From: Orientallactaga sibirica
Lineage: Eukaryota > Chordata > Mammalia > Rodentia > Dipodidae
Direction: 5' to 3'
Length of the DNA: 64,000 nucleotides
Assembly (NCBI GenBank): GCA_036365145.1
Contig: JAEOAD010000026.1
Span: forward strand, 3,043,501-3,107,500
Part shown: positions 52,604-64,000 of the stretch, in pieces
Layout of the letters: each line of letters starts with the position of its first letter
Position numbering within the stretch: position 1 is the first letter of the stretch
Position numbers and translations under genes: made by a program
Notes under the pieces: generated by a model
What the model was told of the DNA's origin: nothing
Database searches by the model: none
What the model saw: the letters and a program-made list of their open reading frames with translations, nothing else

Positions 52604-55600
52604 GTAAGAAGCGGCGTCCGCGGGGGGCTACCGGGAGGGAGGGGCCGGCCGGCTGCGGGGCTGCGGTAGCTCCCGCCCTGGAGGAGAAGGATGCTCGGGA
52701 TGCCTGCGCCCTGCATCCCGGGGGTCGGCCGAGGGTCCTCTCAGCCACCGATTGCTAGATGGCGTGCTGAGCTGGATGGCGTCCTAAGCTGGATCGTGGC
52801 ATCACCCTCCTCCTCCTCTTTCTCCTCCTCACTGCCCCATCGCAGTCCCCTCCCCCATCACCTCCCTCCCTCCCTCCCTCCCTCCCTCCCTCTCTTCCCC
52901 CCGCCCCCAGTCCCCCGCCTTCAGCATCTCCCACTTTGGACCAAACCAACCCCCTTGTCCCCTGAGTTTATCACATCACGCGCTCGGAGCCTCTTTCCTT
53001 CATCCCCAGCCGACGGCCCGCGTTTCTTGGTAACGCTCACCTCCTCGCGGGGGAGGTCCCATCCTATACCCTGGTGGGCACCACCACCTCTGTAAACACT
53101 TGGGTCTGCCCTCCCCTAGGTACGGGCTCTCCAGAGCCTTTGGGCGCTGAGGACACTGGCTGGAGAAAGTGAGGAGGAAAGGTCCCCAGGGGATTTGGCT
53201 GGTCTCAGGGATCCCCAGTGGAGAGGGTGGCGAGCACCACACACCTCACCCGCTGCTGGGTTGCACCTTGGGGGCAGGGGGAGGGGGCTTCTAGGGTGAC
53301 CCGGCCTCACACCCTGCAGTGACCCAAGTTATTTAGCCTTTTTAGCCCTGGGTAGAGTTTTGGCCTGTCATCTGAACTGGGTTAACTGGGTCAGACTGTA
53401 AAGGTCTCCCCACAGGCATTGATGGTGTTAGAAGTTCTCTTTGATCGGACTTGAACGTGGACCTTATTCCACAGAGCCAGCTGACCTTTAAAGATCTAAG
53501 ATATCTTGTTTCTAAAGTGCAGGGCTGCAAGGTGTCCCATCCTGATAGGGACGGAAATGAAACATGAGAAGGACCGGCCATGTGTGAAGAAAGCCAGAGT
53601 CTCCTGTGGCCACTGAGACGTGGGGAGGGTGCACAACCCTGCGGTGGGTTGGGAGGTTATGCAAAGAATGGCCTGGTGTACCAGTCGCCCTACCAGTGCA
53701 AGGATTTTCTTTTCAATCACACATCAGCTGTGAGCACGTTAACATCTCCCTGGGGGTAGGCTGCCAGCCTTTGGGGATGAGTGACTGGCAGGTAGGAGAA
53801 GGCACGTTCCAACTTCAGCGCTGTGCTGGGTTTGATCTTGTGAGGGAGGAGGATCCCAAGGGCTCTTGGGATCTTTCTTGCTTTTGGTTGATCACTCAGC
53901 CTTCCTGGAGCAACTTTGTCCAGAATGAGGCTGTTCCAAGGAGAAGGGGGAATGGCTGGGGGCCCGCCGGAAGAGATGTTTCCCGCATCACCTACCCAGT
54001 GCTCTGAGCCTGCATTTTGATTGACATCAACTTGAGTGATTAGGGAGGGCTATTGGGACCTCAACCTTCACAGGTGGTCAGTTACCACCATTTCACCCTG
54101 ACAGCGACCAAGAGCAATCTTTTTGCTACTGAGCCATGGAGTTTTAGAATTTCAGTTAGGGGAGCCTTAGCTCCGTGAGGATGAGGTGTTTGGGGAGTGC
54201 TTTTCCTGAAGGAGCTTGTGAGACTTTCACAAGTCAGAGTTTCACACCGAATTTGAGGAATCCTGGCTTTGTTTGGAACATGGTGTTCAAAGGAGACACC
54301 TTTCACGGGATTTTCTTCCCTCTTCCTAAGACATTAGCAGCTGTAGGCTGATGATATAACAACTCCCATCGAAAGAGGATGAAAGAGTCTCTTAACACCC
54401 AGAGGGGTGCCCAGCCTCTTTCCCTTCTGCATCAGAGAAGCCATGGAGAACATGCAAGAAGAAAATATGGCTCCTAACCTCCCCGCTCTTGTATTTTTCC
54501 TAGAAATATAGGGGGGAAAATTCCCATGAATATTCAGTGCGTGCATTTTTGACTTCCTAAACATGATAGTCAAGTGATTTCCTTATTTGGATGACACCAG
54601 TCGGCAGTTAACCGGAACCTAAGGTCTCTCCCTTGTAGCTTAGCAAGTCCAAAGATGACAATCACTCAGGACAGTTAACCCTAAGGACATTCAGCGTTGA
54701 CCTTTCGCTGTTGAGATGGGGGACCTGAGACACTTCCCTTTCAAAAGCCACTTATGGTTTGCTGGTTGGTCATGTGGCGTGTGTGTATTGTCACCAGCGC
54801 ACATGGAGTGCTCATCATGACATCATCTTCAGCCAGCCAGATGAATATGAAGTCCATTTGATGGACGGCGCAGCTGAGGCTTAGCAAGGAGAAATGCCTT
54901 ATGCAAAGCTGTTATTCATACCTGAACCAGCCCTCCTCGACTTTGGGTCTTTTCTTCTGCTATGCTGCAAACATTTTTGTAGGCCCAGTTAGTCCCGGAG
55001 AAGGGAAAGTACAGTCTTGTTGCTGGCTCAGTTCCCCTCCATCTCCCTGAGATATCAAAGGAGAGCATTCAGGAGTGTTCCTTCAGGGACTCAAACAACA
55101 CAGAATTGGCTGTTTGCACTGCTTTGGCAAAAAAAAAAAAAAAAAAAAAAAAAGGAGATGGGAGATGGTGGCAGAGCATCAGAGAAACCAGGGCACATGG
55201 TTGGCTGTTAGAAACTTGGGTAGGTAAGGGGCTGGAGAGATGGCTTAACAGTTAAGGTGCTTGCCTGCAAAGCCAGAGGATGTAGGTTTGCTTTCCCAGA
55301 ACCTACATAAGCCAGATGCACAAGGTGGCACATGCATCTGGAGTTTGTTTGCAGTGGCTAAAGACCCTGGTGCGCCCATTTCTCTCTCTCTCTCTCTCTC
55401 CCCTTCCCTCCCTCCTTCCCTCTCTGTCTCTCTCAAATAAATAAAATTCAAAAATTTACAAAACAAAAAGAAATTTGGGTAAGGTAATTAGGATGCTGGG
55501 AAATCATGCCCTGAAAGCGGCATGGCTGGCAGATCACTTCTGCCCATTTTGAGAGAACATAGTTATTATTTTCAGATGTGGGAAACTGAGTCAGGGACCC

Positions 55601-56415
55601 GAGGAGGCATCTGCTTCCATTTTCCCCATTGTTTCCCATTCATAACCCCATGAGTGTGACCACCAAGCAATCTCCAAGCTAGGAAGTGGAAAGTGTCCTG
55701 TGTCTGCCACAGGTATCACCCAGGGTGCCCACTGCCTTTTCCATGTGGTGTTAACCCAACCCTTGTCAGAGAACAAGCCATGTGAAAGAACGATGAAGTG
55801 TTTGAGAAGAGACAGGATAAAGACTGTGCAATTGTAATGGCCTTTGCTGGTTTGTTTGTTGTTTGTTTTTGAGGTAGGGTCTCCCTCTGGCCTAGGCTGA
55901 CCTGGAATTCAATGTATAGTCCTAAGCTGGCCTCAAACTCACAGCGATCCTCCTACCTCTGCCTCCTGATTGCCACCGTGCCTGGCCTCCCTTTGCTGTT
56001 TTTAAGTCGCTTTTGAATCTGCATAAATCTTCTTGGTGAACTGCGCAGATATGTAGCAGAGTGGATAAACAGCCTTTGAAGGCAGGTGGAGTTTGTGTCC
56101 CTGCCCTGGCTATGTGAGTTGGGTGAGTGATGTGACCTTTCTGGGCTTTGGTTTTTTCGTCTGTACAATGGGGATATTACACCTTCACAGACGGCACAGT
56201 GTTGTTACCCAATACCCAGCTCACTTAGGTGCAGATGCAACCCTAACCAGCCTTCTGGGAAATGGAGGTGGTGGCGATGTGGGGAGAGAATTCGTGTGAT
56301 TTCAAAAGTATGTCCCCCTGCCAACCAGGGCCTTGCGAAGTGATCTGAGACCCTTGCTATCGAGGGCTTTTCCAGAAATAACATTGATGCTGTTGATTTC
56401 TCGTTTTCTTCCCAG
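52604..56415 (+). other. ASPHD2: ASPHD2 intron 1, largely SINE-poor
   Basis: The intron starts GTAAGA and ends in TTTTCTTCCCAG at 56415. A CCCT microsatellite lies at about 52862-52892. Positions 53000-55130 contain no SINE, which is notable for this window. A poly(A) run (about 55131-55153), one DIP-like SINE + (55228-55445), one B1 minus (55860-55990) and an MIR-like + fragment (56080-56190) follow. No additional exon is evident. Confidence 0.7.
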
Positions 56416-56688
56416 GTCATTCTCCCACAGTGACCACGAGTGTGCTTACTATTGTGACATATGTCAGCACCCTGTTCTCCACTGCCGTGGTGGGCCCGGC
56501 TGGCTGGCCTCAGCGTTCATCAGTGCTGCCCTTGGCAGGACCCGAGGGACCCGTGGCAGCCATGCCTCCCCCTGCGCCAGCCGTTCTTTCCACCTTCCGT
56601 TGACCTGCACGTTGTGGGTGCTGGGGGCACCCCCAGAGGACTGATTATCTGAGCCATCCTCACGCTGCCAGTACCGAGTTTCCCCAAG
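56416..56688 (+). other. ASPHD2: ASPHD2 exon 2, 5' UTR part with upstream ORFs
   Basis: The acceptor is taken as CCCAG at 56415 because it ends a good pyrimidine tract; CCCACAG at 56430 is an alternative. The leader holds two upstream ATGs. One at 56461 is in frame with the main start but ends at TGA 56650-56652. The other at 56562 opens a 13-codon frame ending at TGA 56601-56603. Neither reaches the main coding region. Confidence 0.7.
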
Positions 56689-57496
56689 ATGTCGCTTGAG
56701 TGGCTGGTGGCATGGAGCTGGTCATTGGATGGCCTGAGAGACTGCATCGCCGCCGCCATCCAGTCCGTGCGGGACTGCGACAGCACCGCCGTGGTCACCG
56801 TGGCCTGCCTTCTGGTCCTGTTCGTGTGGTACTGTTACCACGTGGGCCGTGAGCAGCCCAGGCCTTACGTCTCGGTCAATTCCCTGCTGCAGGGTGTCGA
56901 TGCCAATGGACTTCAGAATGGGTCTGTGTACTGCCAGTCCCCAGAGTGTGTGCGATGTACGCACCACGAGGGCCTCAACCAGAAGCTCTACCACAACCTG
57001 CAGGAGTATGCCAAGAGGTACTCGTGGTCCGGCATGGGCCGTATCCACAAGGGCATCCGAGAACAGGGCCGCTACATCAGCAGCCGGCCCTCCATCCAGA
57101 AACCCGAGGTCTTCTTCCTGCCCGACCTGCCCACCACGCCCTACTTCTCCAGGGACGCCCAGAAGCACGACGTGGAGCTGCTGGAACGGAACTTCCAGAC
57201 CATCCTCTGCGAGTTCGAGACTCTCTACAAGGCTTTCTCAAACTGCAGCCTCCCGCAAGGGTGGAAGGCGAACAGCACCCCGAGCGGGGAGTGGTTCACT
57301 TTTTACTTCGTCAACCAGGGCGTTTGTGTCCCCAGGAACTGCAGGAAGTGCCCACGGACGTACCGCTTGCTCGGCAGCCTTCGGACCTGTATCGGGAACA
57401 ATGTTTTTGGGAATGCCTGCATCTCCGTGCTGAGCCCCGGGACGGTGATCACGGAGCACTACGGGCCCACCAACATCCGGATCCGGTGCCACCTAG
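56689..57496 (+). CDS. ASPHD2: ASPHD2, N-terminal 269 residues (exon 2, continues beyond window)
   Basis: This encodes the first part of aspartate beta-hydroxylase domain-containing protein 2, a single-pass type II membrane protein of the aspartyl/asparaginyl beta-hydroxylase family (Fe(II) and 2-oxoglutarate dependent). Its own substrate is not established as far as I know. Residues about 33-52 ([20 protein letters not shown]) form the membrane anchor. A cysteine-rich stretch ([12 protein letters not shown]) follows, and the oxygenase domain begins in the second half. His257 in EHYGPTN aligns with the first iron ligand of ASPH, and Arg266 in IRIRCH with its 2-oxoglutarate-binding arginine; the second histidine is in a missing exon. 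NCS and NST are possible N-glycosylation sites. The donor GTATGT starts at 57497 and splits a glycine codon. The start MSLEW is chosen because an in-frame TGA lies 13 codons upstream. About 74 residues should remain, from the recalled rodent length of 343. Confidence 0.95.
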
Positions 57497-58404
57497 GTAT
57501 GTTCTGGGGCGGGTTGGTAGTGCAACCTCTAGCTTAGGGAGCGTGTGACATCAGGAAGCCTCAAGTAGCCAAGGTGCCTTTGTGTGTGCTTGTATCAAAT
57601 ATCGAGCTAAAGCCCTGGCGTGGTGGCGCACGCCTTTAATCCCAGCTCTCGGGAGGCAGAGGTAGGAGGATCGCCATGAGTTCGAGGCCACCCTGAGACT
57701 ACCTAGTGAATTCCAGGTCAGCCTGAGCTAGAATGAGACCCTACCTCGAATAAAATAAATATATAATGACCTAGTCAGCCGGGTGCAGTGGTGTGTGCCT
57801 GTAACCCCAGCACTGCACTGGGTGGTTCATGACTTCAAGGCCAACCTAGTCTACATAGCAAGACCCTTGTGTTTGTTTGCTTGTTTTTATAAATATTTTA
57901 TTTATTTATTGGCAAGCAGAGAGAAAACCGGTGCAGCGGGGCCTCGAGCTGCTGCAAACGAGCTCCAAACGCATGTGTTTTGTGCGTCTGGCTTTACTTG
58001 GGTACTGGGGAGTCAAACCTGGGTCATTAGGCATTGCAGGCAAGCAGCTTAAGTGCTGAGCCATCTCTGCAGCCCTGTTTGTTTGTTTTTAATTATGGTA
58101 TTGTGTAAGTGATTGTGACAGAAGGAATTGAGCACCCCAAAGAAACTTATGAAGAGTAGGAACCTAATTTCTTTCTTTCTTTCTTTCTTTTTTTTAAAGA
58201 TATTTATTTGAGAGAAAGAGGCAGAGAGATTGAGAAACTGGGTGTGCCAGAGCCTCCAGCCACTGCAGACAACTCCAGATGCATGCGCCCCTCTCTGCTG
58301 TCTGGGAAAGGGATCATAGAGTCCCTGACTTAGTGTGTAGAATGGAGTGTCTCCTCTTCCCTTTAAAAAAATATTTTATTTTATTTTTTTATTGGGGGTG
58401 GGAG

Positions 58405-58446
<42 letters not shown>

Positions 58447-61400
58447 CGGGCCTTCAACCACTGCAAATGAACTCCATACGCATGCACTACCTTGTGCATC
58501 TAGCTTACCTGGGGACTGAACCTGGGTCTTTAGGCTTCTCGGGCAAATGCCTTAACCACTAAGCCATCTCTCCAGCAACCCCCTCTCTTTTAACTGTTAA
58601 ATCTTTCCCCACCTTGTGGTGCTGGGGATGGAACCCAGGAGGCCAGGCATGCTGAACCCATACTCTATTGCTAGCCCTAATTTCTGACAGAAGACCTATC
58701 TGAAAGAACGTTTCTTCAGCCGTCAAGATGTTCTGTTCTCCATGTTCGTGGTCCAGTTGGGTAGGTAGTTGCCAGCCACACATGACTATTGAGTGCTTAA
58801 AATATGCCAACGCAACTGGTGAAGTAAGTTTGTAATTTGACTGACGTTTGAGGAGCCATGTGTGGCTGGTGAATGCTGTGCTGGTTGGCATAGCTCTCAG
58901 GCCAGGGGCAGTTTCAAAGATGACAGAGGTCCTAATGGTACCCAGGAGGCTGGTAGAAATGCTTAAGCACCCGTCTGCTTGTTGCATTGTTTTATTCAAA
59001 TTCTAGGCATCTCGGTAATGTGTGCTGTGAATGTAGCAACAGTTTGCAGACAGGGCCTGGAGCTAGGCTACCTTTTTTTAAAAAATATTTTATTTATTTT
59101 TATTTATTTATTTGAGAGAGAGAGATACAGAAATAGGCAGGTAGAGACAGAGAATGGGCACGCAAACAAACTCCAGATGCATATGCCCCCTTGTGCATCT
59201 GGCTTACGTGGGTCCTGGAGAATAGAGCCTTGAACCGGGGTCCTTAGGCTTCACAGGCAAGCGTTTAACCACTAAGCCATCTCTCCAGCCCCATAGGCTA
59301 CCTTTGTTTGTACGTGGCCCGACCATAAGCCAGCTGTGTTACCCTGGGCAAGTTACTTCCCCTCTCTGAGCCTCCATTTCTTCTTTAGACAGAGGAAGTC
59401 AAGTTCAGCAGCAGTTCCCTTTGGGGATGTGATGGGATGATGTGCATCTCAGGGTCGCCATCAGGGAGGCAGGTCTGGGTGAGGCTTCCAGAGAGGCAGG
59501 CTTTACAGCATATGGTAAATGTGGCTGCAGCCCTCCTGCAAGGCAGCTTATTTCTGGTGAGTGGAACAGAAGGCTGGCTCCCAAGGCAGTGGCCTTGCTG
59601 GTGACCACCCCACACCGGAGCTGGAAGCAGCTGTACGAGACCACACCGGTTTGCCTCAGAAAGTAGTGTCAGCTGGGCGTGGTGGCACATACCTTTAATC
59701 CCAGCCCTTGAGAGGCAGAGGTAGAAGGATCGCTGAGTTTGAAGCCAGCCTGAGACTACATAGTGAGTTCTAGGACAGCATGGGCTACAGTGAGACCCTA
59801 CCTAAAAAAAAAAAACCTGGGCATGGTGGCGCACGCCTTTAATCCCAGTACTTGGGAGGCTGAGTAAGGAGGATCGCCATGAGTTTGAGGCCACCTTGAG
59901 ACTACATAGTAAATTCCAGGTCAGCCTGGGCTAGAGTGAAACCCTACCTACCTCAAAAAAAAAAAAAAAAAAAAAAAAAGGGCTGGAGATATGGCCTAGT
60001 GGTTAAATTGCTTGAATGTGAAATCTGAGGACCCATGTTTGACTCCAGGTCCCACGTAAGCCAGATGCACAAGGTGGCGCAAGTGCGTGAGGTCGCACAT
60101 GGGCACGATGTGGCACACTGTCTGGCATTTGATTATAGTGGCTGGAGGCCGTGGCGTGCCAGTTCTCTCTCTCACTCTCTGTCTCACTCTCTTGCATTAA
60201 AAAAAAAAAAGGCTAGTCCATTGGACTTGTGTGAAAGAAAGAAGGAAGGAAGGAAGGGGAGGGAGGGAGGGAGGGAGGGGTGAAGCTGAGGAGGGGGCTC
60301 CTGTACAGTCTATGGAGGGGTTTACTACTGTGCACTGCAGGGAGCCTGCACCAGCTGCCCTGCCGTCCACCCCTCTTTTTCTAGCAGCTCTGCTGCCCCA
60401 TGCTCTGGGTAAGAATTCTGGGTAAGACACTGTTTGGACAAATGTCAGTGCTGAAAGGTGGAAATGGCAAAGTCAGCATGTTGGCACAGAGGGTATTTCA
60501 AAGGGTCAGGCACGGTAGGGTGGAGGCTCAAGCCCAGAGTCTTGGTCATGGACAGCTGTATGGTTGTGCAGGGGCCGAGTGTCCCTAAACCTCAGTGCCA
60601 CCTCTGCCTAATGGACACACAGTACCGTGCGCCAGATTCAGGATATAGTGTGGTACCCACTGGCACAGTGTCTGGTACAGTGCCTGGCACAGCTCAGCGT
60701 CACAGACGTGACAGGCAGTAGCTGTGACGATCAAGCGCGACATTGGATGAGGACGAGACATGGACCGTGGCCCCAGGAGACAGTGGGTAGTGGGCCAGCT
60801 CTGGAAAGTAACAGGTCTGGGTGTGGGTCCCTTGTCATTCCCACTTTCTGGCCCAGGTGATCAGACCTGTCTCTGGGGCTGTTGTGAGAAGTAGTGTGTG
60901 TGAAGTTCTTGGCAGGCTGAGGCAATCCGTACTACGTGGCAGGCAGCAGTCCACGTGACAGCCGTGGTCAATAGGGCGCTAGGCTGGGCCAGGAGTACTG
61001 ACGGGGCTCTGGGCGGACGGGCGGGGCTGACCTGGAGGGTACAGCAAGATGCTGTGGGGCAGAGCCCTCCCCAGGGCCTTGTAGCAGCTTGAGAGGTTTG
61101 CTGGGGAGACCAGAGGTGTAGGCTGACGTGGTAAAGGCTAGGGGATGCAGACCTCAGGGCCAGGCTGGAGAAAGAGGCTGCCGATGATGAAAGGACATTT
61201 TTCTGTTTGAAGGTTTTTGTGTAATGTGATCCTTTGCTTTCCATGGCACTCGGGATGCAGCCGGGGCCTTGTGCATGCTGGGCAGGTGCTCTACCACTGA
61301 GCCGTCCTCCAGCTACAAAAGCTTCAGAATGTGCAGATGGGGTGGGGGTGGAGAGAGAAGAGGTTACTGGAGGATCCACATGGTAGATTACAAGCACGTT

Positions 61401-61571
61401 TGTTGAGTGCGGAGGGCTGGTAGCAAGAATGTCAAGCGTTAACTGCCTGTGTCAGTGTGCTTGTACTGTATTCCCACGTGTGTGTGTAAAGTACACACTC
61501 CTGCCTCTCATCATGGCCTGCCACTCCCTTCTTGGCCCAGCTGATAACTTGATAAAAAGCAATGGGTCCAA
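57497..61571. repeat. ASPHD2 intron 2, first part
   Basis: Contents in order: B1 + (57610-57750), an old B1 relative + (57777-57870), DIP-like minus (57890-58073), a DIP-like fragment minus (58195-58290), DIP-like minus (58365-58575), ID-like minus (58605-58676), unique sequence, DIP-like minus (59080-59295), MIR + (59325-59400), unique sequence, B1 + (59670-59810), B1 + (59815-59955), DIP-like + (59980-60205), a GGAA/GGGA run (60236-60280), MIR-like segments (about 60570-60900) and ID-like minus (61248-61322). No exon resembling the rest of ASPHD2 was found. Confidence 0.72.
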
Positions 61572-61830
61572 AGCTGGGCGTGGTGGCGCACGCCTTTAAT
61601 CCCAGCACTCGGGAGGCAGAGGTAGGAGGATGGCCGTGAGTTCAAGGCCACCCTGAGACTACATAGTGAATTCCAGGTCAGCCTGAGCTAGAGTGAGTCC
61701 CTGTTGGGGTCCCTCCTAGGGCCAGCCCAGGAGGGATAGCAGGGTTTCTGCCGAGTAGAGGGTGAGAGGCACAATGTATGTATGGCACAATGCAAGACCC
61801 TACCTTGGAAAACCAAAAAAACCAAAACAA
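61572..61830 (+). repeat. B1 SINE interrupted by a ~95-base insertion
   Basis: The B1 runs normally from AGCTGGGCGTGGTGGCGCAC to GCTAGAGTGAG (about 61697), then breaks. It resumes at about 61796 with AGACCCTACCTTGGAAAACC. The inserted block starts close to TGTTGGGGTCCC and contains GGCACAATG twice. Its family is not recognised. Confidence 0.85.
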
Positions 61831-63444
61831 AACAAAAAACAATGGGTCTGCTGTGTCCCCTGGCATAGCAGGAAACCGTCTTAGAAGTCCCCCTAGACTT
61901 GGCCTTGTGCTTCATGGCCATGGTAAGTCTGCACTTGGGTTTCTCAGTGCCTGCTTTTTTCTTTTTTTTTTTGGTTTTGCGAGGTAGGGTCTCACTCTGG
62001 TCCAGGCTGACCTGGAATTAACTTTGTAGTCTCAGGGTGGCCTCGAACTCTTGGCGATCCTCCTACCTCTGCCTCCCGAGTGCTGGGATTAAAGGCGTGC
62101 TCCACCACGCCCGGCTAAAAAATTTTTTCTAATAAAAATAAATTTAAAAAAATAATAAAAAGCAGGCACTGAGCCGGGTGTGGTGGCGCACTTGGGAGGC
62201 AGAGGTAGGAGGATCGCTGAGAGTTCGAAGCCACCCTGGGACTACATAGTTAATTCCAGGTCAGCCTGGGCCAGAGTGAGACCCTACCTTGCAAAAACCA
62301 AAAAAAAAAAAAAAAAAAATTTATGAGACCGAGAGAGAGAATTGGCACTCCTGGGCCTCCAACCACTGCAATCGAACTCCAGATACGTCTACATGTGTGG
62401 CCTTGCACGCTTGCATCACCTTGTGTATCTGGCTTATGTGGGACCTGGAGAGGCCAGCATGGGCCCTTAGACTTCGCAGACAAGTGCCTTAACCGCTAAG
62501 CCATCTCTCCAGCCCTCAGTGCCTGCTTCTTTAAGTAATCAGGGCTGCATTCGTGTTCACTCAGGACAGGGACAAAGGGGAGGGAGGTTTCTCAGATCCC
62601 GAGTGTTGACAGAGGGGGTCAAAAGTCAAGCCAGGCCAGGCATAGTGGCGCACACCTTTAATCCCAGCACTTGGGAGGCAAAGGTAGGAGGATTGCTATG
62701 AGTTTGAGACAGGCCAGGTCAGTCTGGGCTACAGCGAGATCCTACCTCAAAAAAAAAAAAGGGGGGGGAGGAGGGCCAAGAGATGGCTTAGTGGTTAAGG
62801 TGTTTGCCTGAAAAGCCAAAGGATCCCAGTTCAACTCTCCAGGACCCACATAAGCCAGAGGCACAAGGTGGCACATGTATCCAGAGTTCGTTTGCAATGG
62901 CTGAAGGCCCTGATTCACCCATTCTCTGCCCCCCTCCCTCTTTCTCTCTCTCAAATAAATAAATAAAATATATATTTTTTTAAAATTTAAAAAGTCAAGC
63001 CAGGCCAGCACCCACCTGTGGCCATACTCCACTAGCCGCAAGCAAGCAAGACACCTGCATGCCACACTTAGCTCTTGGAGATCCCGTCCGCCCTTCCTGT
63101 CTCGTGCTTGTTTCTGCCAAAGCCAGGACAGACACCCTGTCCTTTGGGGCCACAGCGGCCCATGCACGCTCTCCCTCTGTCCATGTGTTTGCCCTGCTGT
63201 GAGTTCCCTGTCAGAGGATATCTCCTTTTCCACAGTCCAGTGCAACCACCGTGGCAGGGTCACAGGCTTGGGATGTGCTCACTGCACTGCCACAAGCTCC
63301 CCGAAGCAAGCTCTGAGACGCAGAGTCCACAGGGCAGGTGAGACTGCGTGCAGGTGTGCGTGGCGGAGTCTAGCCACGTAAGCACAGTTACCACCTCCCA
63401 TTTGCCTGCCTGTGGTGTCGGCATTCTGGGCTGGCAGACTGGTG

Positions 63445-63475
<31 letters not shown>

Positions 63476-64000
63476 GTTGCCTGTTGCCTCCCAAGTGCCA
63501 GCCGCCCACCTCCTGAGGTGGCAGGTACTCTGGCTTCCACTGGGAGTATTCCTGGATCCTCAGGTCTGGGATGCACAAGGGGTGTGCAAGGCAGTGTGTA
63601 AGGCCTGTCTCCATCCCAGTCGTCCCCCCCCCCATGTGCTGTTGAGGGAAATGCGGATCATTTGAGCCATCTCAGCTGTTGGTGGGCATGGGCAGGTGTG
63701 GTGGGCCATCAGAGGACTGGAGCAGAAGGCAGGGGGCGGAGCAGCCAGGAAACAGCCCAGCAAACCACTAAATTATGTAGTGGCCCAGAGCAAGAAGAGC
63801 TCCTTTCTGCACTCCCTGGGGTTGGCCAGCCCTGCAAAGAAGTCCCCAGTCTGTGAAGTCTTCGCTACCAGAGCCAGCCCGGCAGGGACACACCCAGAGA
63901 CAGGGCTTCTGGCAGATGAGTGCCCTCACTACCCTGCCTTCCCCGGTGACACAGCGCGGCTCCAGAGCCCCACAGACAGTCTTGGGTTACGTAATAAAAT
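61831..64000. repeat. ASPHD2 intron 2, distal part to window end
   Basis: Contents in order: unique sequence, B1 minus (61960-62118), B1 + (62173-62300), DIP-like minus (62318-62516), a B1 + with an internal deletion (62636-62755) and DIP-like + (62772-62970). Positions 62990-64000 are unique, with a GT microsatellite (63447-63475). The next ASPHD2 exon was looked for by its expected LKTPNGCELV translation and not seen. Confidence 0.7.

Larger units (their letters stand above)
52070..52760 (+). promoter_or_regulatory. ASPHD2: CpG island promoter of ASPHD2
   Basis: This block of about 0.7 kb is very rich in G+C and CpG, unlike anything else in the window. It has GC boxes (CCCGCCCCGTCCCGCCC, about 52278-52294), no TATA box, a ZNF143-type site at 52315, a short GGC run (about 52436-52451) and a GGCTGG repeat (about 52480-52497). 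A consensus splice donor at 52604 closes the non-coding first exon. The transcription start is expected between about 52330 and 52450 but cannot be placed exactly. Long open frames on both strands here result from G+C richness. Confidence 0.85.

Noticed and set aside
57497..64000. Remaining ASPHD2 exons (second iron-ligand histidine region)
   Set aside because: I looked for the expected translation on the + strand and did not see it. The next exon appears to lie beyond 64000.
1..64000. A novel multi-gene system such as a defence or biosynthetic cluster
   Set aside because: Only two ordinary mammalian genes are present. The remaining DNA is accounted for by introns, interspersed repeats and short unique stretches without coding signal.

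Overview
This window is vertebrate, specifically rodent, nuclear DNA. It holds spliced exons with GT-AG borders, a CpG-island promoter, and very dense rodent SINEs. Two SINE families dominate. One is a 7SL-derived B1 form (about 140 bp, 'GCCGGGCGTGGTGGCGCACG' head, A-rich tail). The other is a tRNA-derived B2-superfamily form (GGGCTGGAGAGATGGCTTAG head, box B GGTTCGATTCC, TC-rich stretch, AATAAA tail) that resembles the DIP element described from jerboas. I infer a dipodoid rodent, most likely a jerboa. The species cannot be proved from the sequence alone.

Region 1 (1-27,010) is the 3' end of SEZ6L (seizure related 6 homolog like) on the + strand. Six coding exons are present at 253-444, 15053-15247, 18456-18488, 21397-21511, 22886-22988 and 24074-24103. 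They encode the last two sushi/CCP domains, an 11-residue juxtamembrane microexon, the transmembrane helix and the short cytoplasmic tail ending EYEVSI. A SINE-free 3' UTR of about 2.9 kb follows, with poly(A) signals at 26924 and 26988. The first intron in view carries a 3.7-kb direct tandem duplication (1843-5554 and 5555-9293) and a very long polypurine block just upstream of the next exon.

Region 2 (27,010-52,070) is intergenic and repeat-rich. It contains B1 and DIP-like SINEs, B4/ID relatives, MIR fragments, L1 pieces, a U6 snRNA retropseudogene, a solo endogenous-retrovirus LTR inserted into a B1, and two large inverted repeats (67-bp arms at 33310-33574; 196-bp arms at 45890-46768). 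A repeat-free stretch at 49,360-50,225 is a candidate conserved element.

Region 3 (52,070-64,000) is the 5' part of ASPHD2 (aspartate beta-hydroxylase domain containing 2), + strand. A TATA-less CpG island carries a 19-base ZNF143/STAF-type site (52315-52333). A non-coding first exon ends at 52603, a 3.8-kb intron follows, and exon 2 (about 56416-57496) carries the start codon at 56689 and 269 complete codons. The rest of ASPHD2 lies beyond the window. The order SEZ6L then ASPHD2, same orientation, matches the mammalian arrangement at human 22q12.1 (recalled, not searched).

The two genes are neighbours and nothing here suggests they act together. SEZ6L is a neuronal type I membrane protein. 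ASPHD2 is a type II membrane protein of the 2-oxoglutarate oxygenase family. I found no prokaryote-like system, CRISPR array or new multi-gene system. The most unusual items are the tandem duplication, the two inverted repeats, the rearranged L1 3' UTR and the altered ASPHD2 N-terminus.
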